Counted from the stretch's first letter, positions 1 to 9,169 are shown. The stretch: DNA of 48,642 nt from Rhodospirillales bacterium (GCA_014324045.1 JACOMY010000023.1:1-48642); one strand, 5' to 3'. A program made the numbers and translations. The notes: generated by a model from the letters alone, not told the origin.

Positions 1-20
1 ACTTTTTCCGGCAAAACGAA

Positions 21-59
21 GGGTGCGGAAGGCCCGGATTTTCCAAGCCTTTCGCACCC
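21..59. repeat. Imperfect hairpin and repeated GCACCCC motif at left edge
   Basis: Bases 21-33 and 47-59 form a 13-base inverted repeat with one mismatch (GGGTGCGGAAGGC against GCCTTTCGCACCC) around a 13-base loop. Related CGCACCCCT or GTCACCCCC motifs recur near 96-107 and 134-146, and a smaller hairpin CGCC-TTTTCA-GGCG sits at 81-94. It lies downstream of the decayed transporter relics on the minus strand. It could be an old terminator or a repeat family member. No T-run follows, so neither reading is firm. Confidence 0.4.
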
Positions 60-234
60 CCTCGAAATTGACCTCTAAACCGCCTTTTCAGGCGATTCCG
101 CACCCCTGAAACCGCCCGATTTCAAAAGACTTTTGTCACCCCCCTGATTCAGGCCCCGCCGCCGATCCTCCCCTAACCCCTTGTTCTACCGCCCTTCGCG
201 CTCTACGTGCACTGCGCTGCAGCGGCTCCTGTAA

Positions 235-321
235 GACCGAGCGGCCAGCCACGCCCATCGCCGAGGTCACCTGGCCGAAGGACTTGCTCAGCTGTTCAGC
301 CGAGAGGATGGCATCCACGGC
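235..321 (-). pseudogene. Relic of ABC transporter ATPase N-terminus (LivG-like)
   Basis: The minus strand reads DAILSAEQLSKSFGQVTSA, which resembles the first strand of a branched-chain amino acid ABC ATPase (ILxxExLxKxFGGV). It appears directly after the LivM relic, as expected for livM-livG order. No Walker A motif, signature or Walker B follows, so almost all of the ATPase is gone. The identification rests on about 20 residues plus gene order. Confidence 0.4.
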
Positions 322-329
322 GCTAGCCT

Positions 330-577
330 TCTCTTCTTCGCCGTGAAGAACGACCAGGGCCCACCCGGCAGACACACGATGACCAACAGCAGGGGCAGAT
401 CAACTGCTAGAGGTCGGCGGCGTAGGCGATGGCGTAGCTGCGCACCAGATCGAACACCGAGGTACCCATGAAGGTGCATAGACCGCGCCGGATCTGGCCA
501 GAAGCCCGGCGATCACCAGCTTGGTGTAGATCAGGTTCTTGACCGAGAGGCCCAAGTATTCAATCCGTACTTCGTTG
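330..577 (-). pseudogene. Relic of branched-chain amino acid ABC permease (LivM-like), C-terminal part
   Basis: Piecing frames together on the minus strand gives NEVRIEYLGLSVKNLIYTKL, then FDLVRSYAIAYAADL-stop-Q, then LLLVIVCLPGGPWSFF. These match conserved stretches of LivM permeases (the NExRxEYLG cytoplasmic loop, the FxLVRSYA loop and the final LPGGLWSLF). At least two frameshifts are present, and a TAG replaces the usual Trp of the DLWQ motif. The middle between the loop and the last helices is also shortened. The 5' end runs straight into a substrate-binding-protein relic at a shared Arg-Asp-Asn. The relic cannot encode a working permease. Confidence 0.6.
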
Positions 578-783
578 TCGCGTTGCAACAGGTTGCGCAC
601 CTCGGTCGCTTGGGTGGTGTGCCGCCAGCCTCGTCGACGTAGACAGCCTCAATCGGCATGCTGGCCAGACACGGCGTGTTGTAAGAGGCCGGCGGAGGCA
701 CTGGTCAGGAAGCCGACCACGCTCAGTTTCACGCTGTCTTCCGCAGCGATCGGCTGAGCACCAGTGTCTCCGGAGGAGGACAT
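574..783 (-). pseudogene. Relic of ABC amide/branched-chain amino acid substrate-binding protein, N-terminal part
   Basis: From an ATG at 783 the minus strand reads AAEDSVKLSVVGFLTSASAG, the start of a mature periplasmic binding protein (normally KLGVVGFLTGPAAGPFG). After a frameshift it continues AVYVDEAGGTPK and then TEVRNLLQRDN. The signal peptide is mostly lost. The sequence jumps at RDN into the LivM permease relic, so everything between, including most of the binding protein and probably a LivH permease, has been deleted. It lies immediately downstream of the GH3-family gene on the same strand. Confidence 0.6.
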
Positions 784-791
784 CCTGGAGA

Positions 792-2318
792 TCAATGAAC
801 GACGCGGCGGAAACTGGCCACCAGCGAATCCAAAAGTGCCGGGTCGTTAATCACGCGCGGCACCTTGTTCTGACCGCCAAGCTTGCCGCGCTCTTTCATC
901 CAAGTGAAGAAATGGCCGGGTGGGGCGGCCAGGACTTCCGGCGATTTCATCTGCAAATCGCCGGAGCGGTGATCGCGATAGTCGTCGTTCAGCCGGCAGA
1001 GAGCGCGATCGAGGGCATGTGCAAAGGCATCGGTAGTGACCTGTTCCGGTTGGCCGCCCTCGAACTCCACCACATAGATGTGATGACCGCGCGGCTCGCC
1101 GGCATGTGGGAAGACCGGGCCGACCGAGAAATCCTGGACAGCCAGCGACAGAGCATCTGCCGCCTCTGCGACCGCGGTCTGGATCTCGTCCTCGATGAGA
1201 TGCTCGCCGAAGGCGGAGAGCGCGGTGGCGGTGCGTCCAGTGATCAGGATGCGGGGCGGCGCCAGCGAGACAAAGCGCAGCGTGTCGCCCAGGATGTAGG
1301 CGAAAGCGCCTGCCGGATTGCTCAGCACCAAGGCGTAGTTCACCCCGATCTCAGCCGTTGCCAGCCAATGGCGGCGCGGGTTGGACTTATCTAGATCTTC
1401 GACCGGGACGAACTCGAAAAAGAGGCCGCCGTCGCATTGCAAACGCAGCCCCTCGCCAACGCCGCGGTCGGCGACGGCCAGAAAGCCCTCGCTCGCCGGA
1501 TAAACCTCGCGCAGGTCGGCGGTCATACCCTTCAGCAGCTGTTCGAACTGGCTATGGTAGGGCTTGAAGCCGACACCGCCGTAGACGATCATCTCCAAGT
1601 TCGGATAGACCTTGGCCAGTCCGCCAGGTTTGGCGGCCGCCAGATTCTCCAGGAACAGCAGCAGCCAACTGGTGGTGCCGCCGATCATGCGGATGTCGCG
1701 CTTGGGCGAATCCTCAGCCAGAATCGACATCTTGCGCTCCCAGTCGGGGATTTGGGCGATCTCAAGGGAGGGGTAGTAGAAGAGCTTGGCCCAGCGCGGT
1801 ACGCCCAGAGCGGAGATGCCGGACATGTCGCCGGCGGAAACGCCGGGCGCCAGCGCCTCCAGGCTGGTGCTGCCGCCGAGCATGAAGGTGTGCCCGCCCA
1901 GCACCCGGCTGTCGGGCTTGGCCGCCAGGTGGAAGGCCATGAGATCGAGGATCGCGCGGCGGTTGCCGTCGAGTATCCCTTCGGTCACGGGGATGTACTT
2001 GCTGGTGCCGCTGGTGGTACCGGAGGTCTTGGCGAAAAAGGGAATTTGGCCCGGCCAAGAAGCGCCGGTCAGCAGCGGGAAGTCCTGCTTCCAATAGCCG
2101 TTCCAGAAATCCTCGAAGCGGCGCAGCGGCACCTTGGCCTGGAAGGTTTCCACACTGTCGATGGCGGCGAATCCGTGATCCTGGCCGAAACGCGTTTCGG
2201 CCGCGCGCCGCAGAAGTGCCAGCAAAGCTCGTTGCTGCACCGCGGCGCTGTCTTCGCCTGCCAGCCGCCGCAGCCGACGGCGTGAGAAGAACTTGAGCAG
2301 GGAGGTAGGGCCGATCAT
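792..2318 (-). CDS. GH3-family acyl-adenylating protein
   Basis: A 508-residue intact protein of the GH3 superfamily, known in plants for adenylating carboxylic acids such as auxin or jasmonate and joining them to amino acids. The bacterial substrates are mostly unknown. Visible hallmarks are the ATP-binding loop TSGTTSGTSKYIPVT near residue 100, a YGGVGFKPY segment, REVYPASEG near the middle and the ITGRTATALSAFGEH region toward the C-terminus. The ATG at 2318 is chosen because the protein then begins where family members do; the frame stays open upstream but codes nothing recognisable there. No clear ribosome binding site was seen. It is one of few intact genes in the decayed left part of the window. 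Confidence 0.85.
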   Translation of the reverse strand: MIGPTSLLKFFSRRRLRRLAGEDSAAVQQRALLALLRRAAETRFGQDHGFAAIDSVETFQAKVPLRRFEDFWNGYWKQDFPLLTGASWPGQIPFFAKTSGTTSGTSKYIPVTEGILDGNRRAILDLMAFHLAAKPDSRVLGGHTFMLGGSTSLEALAPGVSAGDMSGISALGVPRWAKLFYYPSLEIAQIPDWERKMSILAEDSPKRDIRMIGGTTSWLLLFLENLAAAKPGGLAKVYPNLEMIVYGGVGFKPYHSQFEQLLKGMTADLREVYPASEGFLAVADRGVGEGLRLQCDGGLFFEFVPVEDLDKSNPRRHWLATAEIGVNYALVLSNPAGAFAYILGDTLRFVSLAPPRILITGRTATALSAFGEHLIEDEIQTAVAEAADALSLAVQDFSVGPVFPHAGEPRGHHIYVVEFEGGQPEQVTTDAFAHALDRALCRLNDDYRDHRSGDLQMKSPEVLAAPPGHFFTWMKERGKLGGQNKVPRVINDPALLDSLVASFRRVVH

Positions 2319-2412
2319 CGGCCGAGGACGATCGGTCGTGACATCAGGGCTCTGCTGAAGGAATGCCTGTGCCTGGGACTTGGGGGCGAAGACGGCTTCC
2401 GGCAAGCCTTGG

Positions 2413-2823
2413 CTAATTGGGCGGCTCTTCCGGATAACAGGTGGCGCCCTCTGGGATCGCCACGCTGTCCAGCTTGCGCGAGACCCAGATGTGAATCGCC
2501 TCTGCCAGGTTCGGCACCTCGTCGAGACACCCGCCCTTGATCGTGACGGTCTCGGACTGCGCGTGCGCCTCGTGCCAAACCCTAGAGCCGCAGGTCGGGC
2601 AGAAAGCGCACCGCAGCCTGTTACCGCTGTTGGTGCCGCGGGTCCAGACCTGCGGCCTCCCTGACAGCAACTCGAAGTCCTTGCGCGGCAGGATAAGCGA
2701 CAGCCCGAAGACGGAGGCCGACTGCTTGCGGCACTCCCGGCAGTGGCAGGCATAGAGCGGACCGCCTCTGCTGTGGCAACGGTAACGAAGCGCCCCGCAC
2801 TGACAACCGCCTTCCATGGCCAT
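2413..2823 (-). CDS. GFA-family zinc protein (CENP-V/glutathione-dependent formaldehyde-activating domain)
   Basis: A 136-residue intact single-domain protein. The GFA zinc cysteines are all visible: GGCQCGALRY at the N-terminus, CHCRECRKQSAS near residues 27-38, and FCPTCGSRVW near residue 75. The family is related to the formaldehyde-glutathione spontaneous-adduct enzyme Gfa, but most members have no proven reaction. The ATG at 2823 has a textbook AGGAGG eight bases upstream. Its 3' end runs into the region upstream of the GH3 gene on the same strand, 94 bases from the GH3 start. Confidence 0.88.
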   Translation of the reverse strand: MAMEGGCQCGALRYRCHSRGGPLYACHCRECRKQSASVFGLSLILPRKDFELLSGRPQVWTRGTNSGNRLRCAFCPTCGSRVWHEAHAQSETVTIKGGCLDEVPNLAEAIHIWVSRKLDSVAIPEGATCYPEEPPN

Positions 2824-2864
2824 AACTTGTTCCTCCTAGCTTTGAGCCAGAGGCCAAATGATCG

Positions 2865-3060
2865 TCATTGACTCCAGAAAATGACGGCCAAGCCGAGTGC
2901 TGTCAAAGGGAGGCGGAGGAACCAGCGATAGGGTGCGATGGCGGCGTAGGTAAGAGAGCAGCCAGTCCCAGCCCAACGATCAGAATCGGCACCACAGGGG
3001 TCGTCTCCAGGGCGATTGGCCGGGTTACGCGATCATCGCTGGTGGCACAGATGTAGAGCC
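2865..3060 (-). pseudogene. Possible relic of TRAP permease C-terminus
   Basis: Directly after the TAXI binding-protein relic the minus strand carries a hydrophobic stretch, PVVPILIVGLGLAALLP, followed in another frame by YRWFLRLPLTALGLAVIFWS and a TGA. A hydrophobic tail here fits the usual TAXI binding protein to fused TRAP permease gene order. The match is by composition and position only, with a frameshift between the two parts. A DUF1850-type protein or chance are alternatives. Confidence 0.25.
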
Positions 3061-3069
3061 TCAAGCCCA

Positions 3070-3614
3070 CGCTATCCGAGAGCGCAACCTTCAGCCAGTC
3101 CCCGCCCAACAGGCAGCGTTCTCCGCCATCTTGGTTTTCTCTTCCCAGAAGGTCTTGGTCAGTTCGTAGGCCGTGGCGTCGTCCATCTCGGCGGTGACGA
3201 TGTTCTCCTCCTGCCCGGCATAGGTGCCGGCCGCGGCCTCGATCACGTTGGGCGCGGGATAAGAAACCGGCAGTGACGAAGGCATCGATCTGGCTGTTCT
3301 TCAGGGCTGGATCGGCATTGGAGAGTTCGACTTCGGCCAATTCGACCTTGTCTTTCAGGCTGAAGAGGTACAGGTACTTCGCGCTTTCGCGGACGCCAAA
3401 GAAGCCCTTGCCCAAGGGGACGGTCTTGCCTTCCAGATCGGCAAATCTCTCGGCCCTCAGGTCGTCGCGTATCACCGAAGTGCATGGTGAGCGAGGGGAT
3501 CGGGAAGAGAGCGCGGATCTCCTCGAACATGGTCTTGCCCTGCTGGGCCAGGCCCATCAATACTGGTGCACCAATACTGGCGGTGGCGAGCGCAAGGCGT
3601 TTCAGCCCGATCAT
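3070..3614 (-). pseudogene. TAXI-family TRAP transporter substrate-binding protein, broken
   Basis: TAXI proteins are periplasmic binding proteins of TRAP transporters, normally about 320 residues. This copy keeps a signal peptide (MIGLKRLALATASIGAPVLM), then jumps to MFEEIRALFPIPSLTMHF, skipping roughly 80 residues. Two frame changes later come LRAERFADLEGKTVPLGKG, DPALKNSQIDAFVTAG and PAPNVIEAAAGTYAG, all typical TAXI blocks. At least three frameshifts plus the internal deletion make it non-functional. The ATG at 3614 marks the old start. Confidence 0.75.
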
Positions 3615-3752
3615 GAGGATCCTCCTGGTTCGTATATTGCCGCGGCATCGATCCTTCTTCGCGCCCGGAACACAACTTCACGGCGCGTATGTTGCGCAAC
3701 CTTGTGGACTCTGCTAACTTCTTTCGGAAAGATCTCTAGGGAGGAAAGAGTA

Positions 3753-4522
3753 ATGACGGAGCAAACGAGCGATCTCCGCGTCTTGGTAACGGCGGGTGCC
3801 GCCGGCATCGGCCGCGCCGTGGCCCGAGCCTTCGATAGGGCTGGCGCCCGAGTTTTCGTCTGCGATCTGGATGCCCAAGCGGTGGCAGGGCTGCCGGATC
3901 ATTGGGGATGGAAAGCCTGCGACGTGAGCGACGAGGCGGCCGTCGGGCGGCTGTGCCCTGCCGTCGAGGCGCAGCTCGGCGGTCGCGACGTTCTGGTAAA
4001 TTGCGCGCCGGGATCAACGGGCCGACGGGGCCTTTGGAGAGCTTGAGTCTAGCCGACTGGAGGGCCTGCCTCGCCGTCAATCTCGATGCAACCTTCCTCT
4101 GTTCGCGCGCCGCCATTCCCCTGCTGCGTCGGGCCGGTGGCGGGCTCATCGTGACCTTCTCTTCGACCGCCGGCTTCATGGGCTATCCCAATCGTACGCC
4201 CTACGCCGCCGCCAAGTGGGGTATCGTCGGCCTGACCAAGAGCATGGCGATGGAGTTGGGACCCGAGGGCATTCGGGTGAATGTGATCTGCTCCGGTGCC
4301 GTCGAGGGGCCGCGGATGGATCGAGTGGTTGCTGCCGAGGCCGCCGAGACCGGCCGCGGCGCGCAGGAGATCCGCGACAGCTACACCGCCTCGAACTCCT
4401 TACGCCGCTTCATGACGGCTGAGGAGATAGCGGGCATGATCCTCTACCTGATCACACCCGCCGGCGCGGCGGTCAACGGCCAGGCACTAGCAATCGATGG
4501 ACACGCCGAAAGGATCTTCTGA
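3753..4522 (+). pseudogene. SDR-family oxidoreductase with a frameshift
   Basis: A classical short-chain dehydrogenase of about 256 residues when the two frames are joined. The first frame has the NAD(P) loop GAAGIGRAVARAF and runs to VLVNCA at about 4005. The second resumes at GINGPTGPLESL and holds the catalytic Ser (FSSTAG), YAAAKWG and the C-terminal GQALAIDGHAERIF. The break is two extra bases in GCGCG at 4003-4008, where GCC GGG would restore NCAGINGP. This is a slippage-type lesion and all other family features are intact, so it is either a very young pseudogene or a sequence error. The ATG at 3753 has GGGAGG eight bases upstream. Confidence 0.8.
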
Positions 4523-4784
4523 ATGCTCCTCAAGATTGTTTCAATTTTGGGATGATGTGTTTGCCTCTAACCGTGTTGTCTCTCATGCGGCTTGGCCTGT
4601 CCCTTGGTCTGTGCGCTCAGTAGTCCATCTCGGTACAACATACCGTCAAGCGTGTTCAACGGCTTGAACCGGAAGTCCGACCCAAGTTTTGGCCACTTAC
4701 ATGAAACCTTGCAAAAGGGATTGAGTCTGATGCGCCTTTCCAGAATCGCGGCGGCGGCTGCCTTCGTCTCCTTGTCCACCACTG

Positions 4785-5080
4785 TCGGCGGCGTTGCTGG
4801 CCAAGACCTCCGGGCGCCCGCGTGCCAGAGCCAATCGAGAGGGGCTTCTACGTTCTCAGGATCGCAGATGTAGCAGCCTTGGAACAGCACCTTACCGCCA
4901 ATCTCCCCGACCAGCTTAGCCGCCGTGTTCGCCAGCACGTTCTCGCGGCGGCCACAGATGACGACCGAGACACCGAGTTCCAGGAAGTGCACGCCATGCT
5001 GCAGCCCAACCCGGTGCCGCCACCGGCGATCAGTAGGCGTTTATCCTTTAAGGAGACCGTCCTTGAACATTTCAGACATC
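4785..5080 (-). pseudogene. Relic of a second SDR (dienoyl-CoA reductase-like), N-terminal third
   Basis: From an ATG at 5080 the minus strand reads MSEMFKDGLLK, then after one inserted G KRLLIAGGGTGLGCSMA, then after another frame change HFLELGVSVVICGRRENVL. A further segment, VEAPLDWLWHAGARPEVLASNAAD, reaches the NNAA motif and then all similarity stops. The order matches the first half of SDRs of the 2,4-dienoyl-CoA reductase type. The catalytic Tyr-Lys part is missing. Bases 4523-4784, beyond it, show no recognisable gene. Confidence 0.6.
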
Positions 5081-5173
5081 TTTGCCCTTAGAGATCCGTT
5101 TGCGAATATGCGGCACCGGCCATCATCTCTCGCCTTGAGAATGGGCTAGTTAGCCCCTTCTCAAACGAAACCC

Positions 5174-5742
5174 TCAGACATCCAGCGCGATGCCATGAGC
5201 GGCAAGGGTCCGCAGAGAGGTATTCACATGATCGAAGATGCCTGGATCTAGTCCGCGCTGGAGCCAGATCCCGCCGAGTGAGACAGAAAGATCGCTGGCC
5301 AGCGCAGTCTCGTTCAAATCCAGCCCGTGTGCTTCGGCGGCGCGGCGATAGGCGATGTAAATCGCTTTGTGGGCGGCACGTAGCGCCGCGTTGGTCCGCA
5401 CCTGTCCCCACAGGACCAGCCAGTTGGCCACCGTCTCCTCATTGAAGACCTCCGGGCAGAAGGTCGCGGTCAGAAAGGCCTTGATGTGCCCGTGGATAAC
5501 CCACCGTCCTCGACCAAGGCGACGTGCGTAACTTCAAGGCCGGTCGGCCTCAGCTTGGTAGGTTGCAACCAGTAGGTCGTCCTTGCTGGGACAGTAGTGC
5601 CCGATCAGACCATTGGAGGTGCCGGCCTCCTGCGTGATCCCGGCCACGGTGAAGCTGCCGACTCCGTTCCGGGCCGACAATGTCAGGCCACCGGCAGGAT
5701 CTCCTGTCGCCGCGCCTCGGGTGGCAAGCGGCTGAAGCGCAT
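5174..5742 (-). pseudogene. BetI-like TetR-family regulator, broken
   Basis: The minus strand starts at an ATG at 5742 with MRFSRLPPEARRQEIL, then a frameshifted gap. It resumes with the helix-turn-helix GSFTVAGITQEAGTSNGLIG and HYCPSKDDLLVATYQAEADR. After further damage the ligand-domain C-terminus reads PEVFNEETVANWLVLWGQ and then SVSLGGIWLQRGLD. The order and motifs are those of BetI-type repressors (about 195 residues). At least three lesions are present. BetI homologues repress choline or related catabolic genes; no such target is intact here. Confidence 0.65.
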
Positions 5743-5966
5743 ATGAGATTGCTAGGGTTTGCTATCGTCCTAGGCTGACCTGTCCCTGTGGGAGGGAAGC
5801 GCTACCCATGCTAGCCGCTGTCTGACTTTGTCTACGTCATGCGCACATCATGCAGCCAGCGTGCGGGCCGTGCAGGACAGTCGCCGGGGCTACGGCAGCG
5901 GTCGGATTCGCGCCACTGTCCGCCTGAGCGTCGCAATAGAGGTGGCCGAAACGGAAGGAAGGAGAT

Positions 5967-7171
5967 ATGCGAGCGTCGTCAACCGAGTTTCTCAAGCAGT
6001 TGAACCGCGGCCTAGAGCAGATCGATGCTGAGGGTCTCTATAAGCGCGAACGCCAGATCCTGTCCGGACAGGGCGCCGAGATCACGATCGAGGGATCGGA
6101 CGGTCCCCGCAAGGTCTTGAATTTTTGCGCCAACAGCTATTTGGGCCTGGCCGACAACGCCGACCTGGTACAGGCTGCCCACGAAGGTCTCAATCGCTAC
6201 GGTCTGGGTATGGCCAGCGTCCGCTTCATCTGTGGAACCGAGGACCAGCACCGCGCCCTGGAGCGCGAGATCGCAGCCTTTTTGGGCTTTGAGGATTCGA
6301 TCCTCTATGCCGCCTGTTTCGATGCTAACGGCGGTGTCTTCGAGTGCCTGTTCGAGGCTGAGGACGCGATTATCTCCGATGCTTTGAACCATGCCTCGTT
6401 GATCGATGGCATCAGGCTCTGTAAGGCCAAGCGCTTCCGATACACCAACGACGACATGGCCGACCTTGAGACCAAGTTGCAGGAGGCTGCCGACGCCCGG
6501 CGCAGGGTGATCGTTACCGACGGCGTTTTCTCGATGGACGGGACCATTGCTCAACTGGACCGTATCTGCGACCTCGCCGACCGTTACGAGGCCTTGGTTT
6601 TGGTCGACGATTGCCACGGCATGGGGGTACTGGGCGTCGGCGGGCGCGGCGTGCTGGAGCACTGCGGCGTCCTTGGGCGGGTGGACATGGTCATCGGCAC
6701 CCTCGGTAAGGCCCTAGGCGGCTCCATGGGCGGCTTCGTGGCAGCCAAGCAGCCGGCGATCGACATGCTACGCCTGCGCTCGCGGCCTTATCTCTTCTCC
6801 AACGCGCTGGCGCCGACGATCGTCTCAGCCGGACGGCGGGTGATCCAGCGGGTAGCCGAGGGCAGGATCTGCGTGCGCAGATCTGGGACAACGCCAAGCG
6901 CTTCCGTGCCGGCCTGGATGCCGCGGGCTTCCGACTGCTGTCGGGACAGCACCCTATCGTGCCGGTCATGGTTGGCGACACCGCCTTGGCGCAGCGGCTG
7001 GCCGAGGCGCTGTTGGAGGAAGGCATTTACGCCGCCAGTTTCTCCTACCCCGTGGTGCCTAAGAGCCAGGCCCGCGTGCGCACCCAGATCTAGGCCACAC
7101 ACAGTCCAGAGCAGGTCGCGTGCGCCGTCGCGGCCTTCATCCGCGCCGGCAAGGCGCTCGGCATCGTCTAG
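5967..7171 (+). pseudogene. kbl: Glycine C-acetyltransferase (2-amino-3-ketobutyrate CoA ligase), broken
   Basis: The first 300 residues are an intact PLP-dependent alpha-oxoamine synthase N-terminal region, with [36 protein letters not shown] and the PLP-lysine region [13 protein letters not shown]. One base is missing at about 6863, where GGC CAG GAT would continue [12 protein letters not shown]. The rest, including [20 protein letters not shown], is in another frame and is further cut by a TAG at 7091-7093 in place of a Ser codon of RTQIS. The end, AGKALGIV-stop, is at 7171. The GAAGGAAGGAG site before the ATG survives. It is followed after 14 bases by the tdh relic; together they would have degraded threonine to glycine and acetyl-CoA. 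Confidence 0.85.
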
Positions 7172-7185
7172 GAGAAGCTATCGTC

Positions 7186-7958
7186 ATGCGTGCACTCGTC
7201 AAGGCGAAGGCAGAGACCGGTCTCTGGATGGGCGAGGCATCGAAGCCGGAAATCGCCGAGGATCAGGTGCTGATCAAGATCCGCCGCACCGCCATCTGTG
7301 GCACTAACCTCCATATCTACAAGTGGGACGACTGGGCCGCTTAGACCGTGCTGGTGCCCATGACGGTCGGGCATGAGTATGCCGGTGAGGTAGTGGCGGT
7401 CGGCGCCGACGTCACCCCTATCGATCTGGCCAGAAGGTCTCCGGCAAGGAGCATGTGGTCGGCAACCGCAGCTGTGCGGGCCGGGCCGGGCCGGCAAGTA
7501 TCACCTGAACCCCGTCACGTCGCCATCACCGACGTCAGTCGCTATCGCCTCGAACTTGCGGGCCGGGTCGCCGATGTGCGCCCAGTGAACATCGCCGAGG
7601 AGTCTCTGGACGCCGTGCGGGCCCAGTTGAAGATGCGCGAAGGCTTCGACATCGCCCTGGAGATGAGCGGAGTACCGCAGGCCTTCCATCAGATGATTGA
7701 GTCCATGATCATGGGCGGCCGCATTGCCTTGCTGGGCATACCGGCCGGACCTAGCGAGACCGACTGGCGCCCCATCATCGCCAATGCCCTGACCATCAAA
7801 GCAATCTACGGCCGCGAGATGTTCGAGACTTGGTACAAGATGCTGGCCATGCTGCAGTCCGGCCTCGACATTTCCAAGATTGTCACCACCGCTTCCAAGA
7901 GGCCTTCGATGTGATGCTCTCAGGCGAGAGCGGCAAGGTCGTTCTGGATTGGGGTTAG
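7186..7958 (+). pseudogene. tdh: L-threonine 3-dehydrogenase, broken
   Basis: The start [15 protein letters not shown] and the zinc-ligand segment [15 protein letters not shown] match threonine dehydrogenase. A TAG at codon 53 (7342-7344) stands where Lys is usual. [16 protein letters not shown] follows. Near residue 90 the sequence then jumps from a CRAGR-like segment to [14 protein letters not shown], deleting roughly 90 residues that include the structural zinc cysteines and the dinucleotide loop. The C-terminal part, [18 protein letters not shown] through a final frameshift to [15 protein letters not shown], is recognisable. It paired with kbl as a two-gene threonine catabolic operon. Confidence 0.85.
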
Positions 7959-8032
7959 GCCTGATTCTTCTCGGTCCCTGATGGTTCTTGGTCATTGTCA
8001 GTGAACGACAGTTTTCGCGCTGGACAAGCCCC

Positions 8033-8941
8033 CTACTGCATCTCCCGCCAGAGCGGGTCGGCCTTGAAGTGCTGGACCAGGAAGTCGACGAAGGAACACA
8101 CCTTGGGCGAGAGGTGGCGGCCTGGCGGATAGACAGCATAGATCTGGGCGTCGGGTGCCCGATAGCTGTGCAGCACTTGGGTCAGGCGGCCGGACTGCAG
8201 GTACTCGCCGACCAGCTAAGTGGGCATAAGGGCGATGCCGTGGCCGCCCGGCAGCAGTTCCAGGATCGCCTCAATCGAGTTGATCTTGATGTCGCCCTTC
8301 ACCTCGACGGATTCGGCGCCTTCGGGGTCGTCGAACTGCCAGATGTTCCGAACTACGCGATAAAGAAAGACTAGTCAGTTGTAGTCCCGGAGGTTGCTCG
8401 GCTTGTTCGGCACGCCGCGCTTCTTCAGGTAGACCTCGCCGGTCACCACGATGCGGCGGGTCATCGCCAGCTTGCGGGCGATCAAGCTGGAATCGCTCAA
8501 CTCGCCGATGCGGACAACCAAGTCTAGGCCTTCCTCCATTAGATCGACGTAGCGGTCGTTTGTAGAGAGGTCGATGCGCATCTCGGGATACTGCGCCAAG
8601 TAGCCCGGCAGCAGCGGTGCGATACGGGCACGGCCGAAGACCACAGGTGCATTGAGCTTCAGGGTCGCGCGCGGCGCGCTGTGCAGGTGAGGGACCGCCT
8701 GTTCCGCCTCCTCCACGTCGGTCAAGATCCGCTGCACCCGCTCAAAGAAGGCCGAACCCTCCTCCTTCAGACCAAGCCGCCTTGTTGTGCGGTTGATCAG
8801 CCCTGCGCCCAGCCTGTTCTCCAGCCGGCTTACCTGTTTGGAGACCACCGAAGGTGTCAGGTTGAGATTGCGCGCAGCCTCCGAGAAGCTACCCGCCTGT
8901 ACCACACGAACGAAGACCTCCATCACATTCAGTGAGTCCAT
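8033..8941 (-). pseudogene. LysR-family transcriptional regulator with two in-frame stops
   Basis: A 302-codon frame without length change, in the order of LysR regulators: the N-terminal winged helix-turn-helix (AGSFSEAARNLNLTPSVVSK), then the ligand-binding domain ending GRHLSPKVCSFVDFLVQHF. Codon 189 is TGA (8375-8377) and codon 242 is TAG (8216-8218, after ALMPT, where Tyr is common). The rest is well preserved, so inactivation looks recent. The truncated 188-residue product would keep the DNA-binding domain. The convergent tdh relic ends 75 bases away. A Leu-Val-Phe segment directly after the first stop confirms that the gene originally continued. Confidence 0.8.
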
Positions 8942-9169
8942 AAGGCTCCTCCAGTTTCAACTGACCGGCACGAGATAGGGATTCGACGGGCGGCTTCCTT
9001 CCTTGGCAGGACGTTTCTGCCAAGCACAGGGAAGAGATCCGACTGCGCCGGAATCCGGGCGACTCCCTTATGGAAAGCCTTGCGGGCCGCCTTCAAGAGG
9101 TGACGGTTGCGCCTCCGCCGCGCTGTCGCTATCGAAGACGGACTTTCGAGAGACAGGAGGACGCCGGCA

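Noticed and set aside
4731-4870. Signal-peptide-like start on the plus strand (MRLSRIAAAAAFVSLSTTVG)
   Set aside because: It partly overlaps the minus-strand SDR relic up to the NNAA motif and leads to no recognisable mature protein; Ala/Ser-rich antisense DNA explains it.
7091-8218. Amber recoding or read-through of TAG codons
   Set aside because: The replaced residues differ (Trp, Ser, Lys, Tyr), frameshifts and deletions coexist in the same genes, and intact genes use TAG as their stop.
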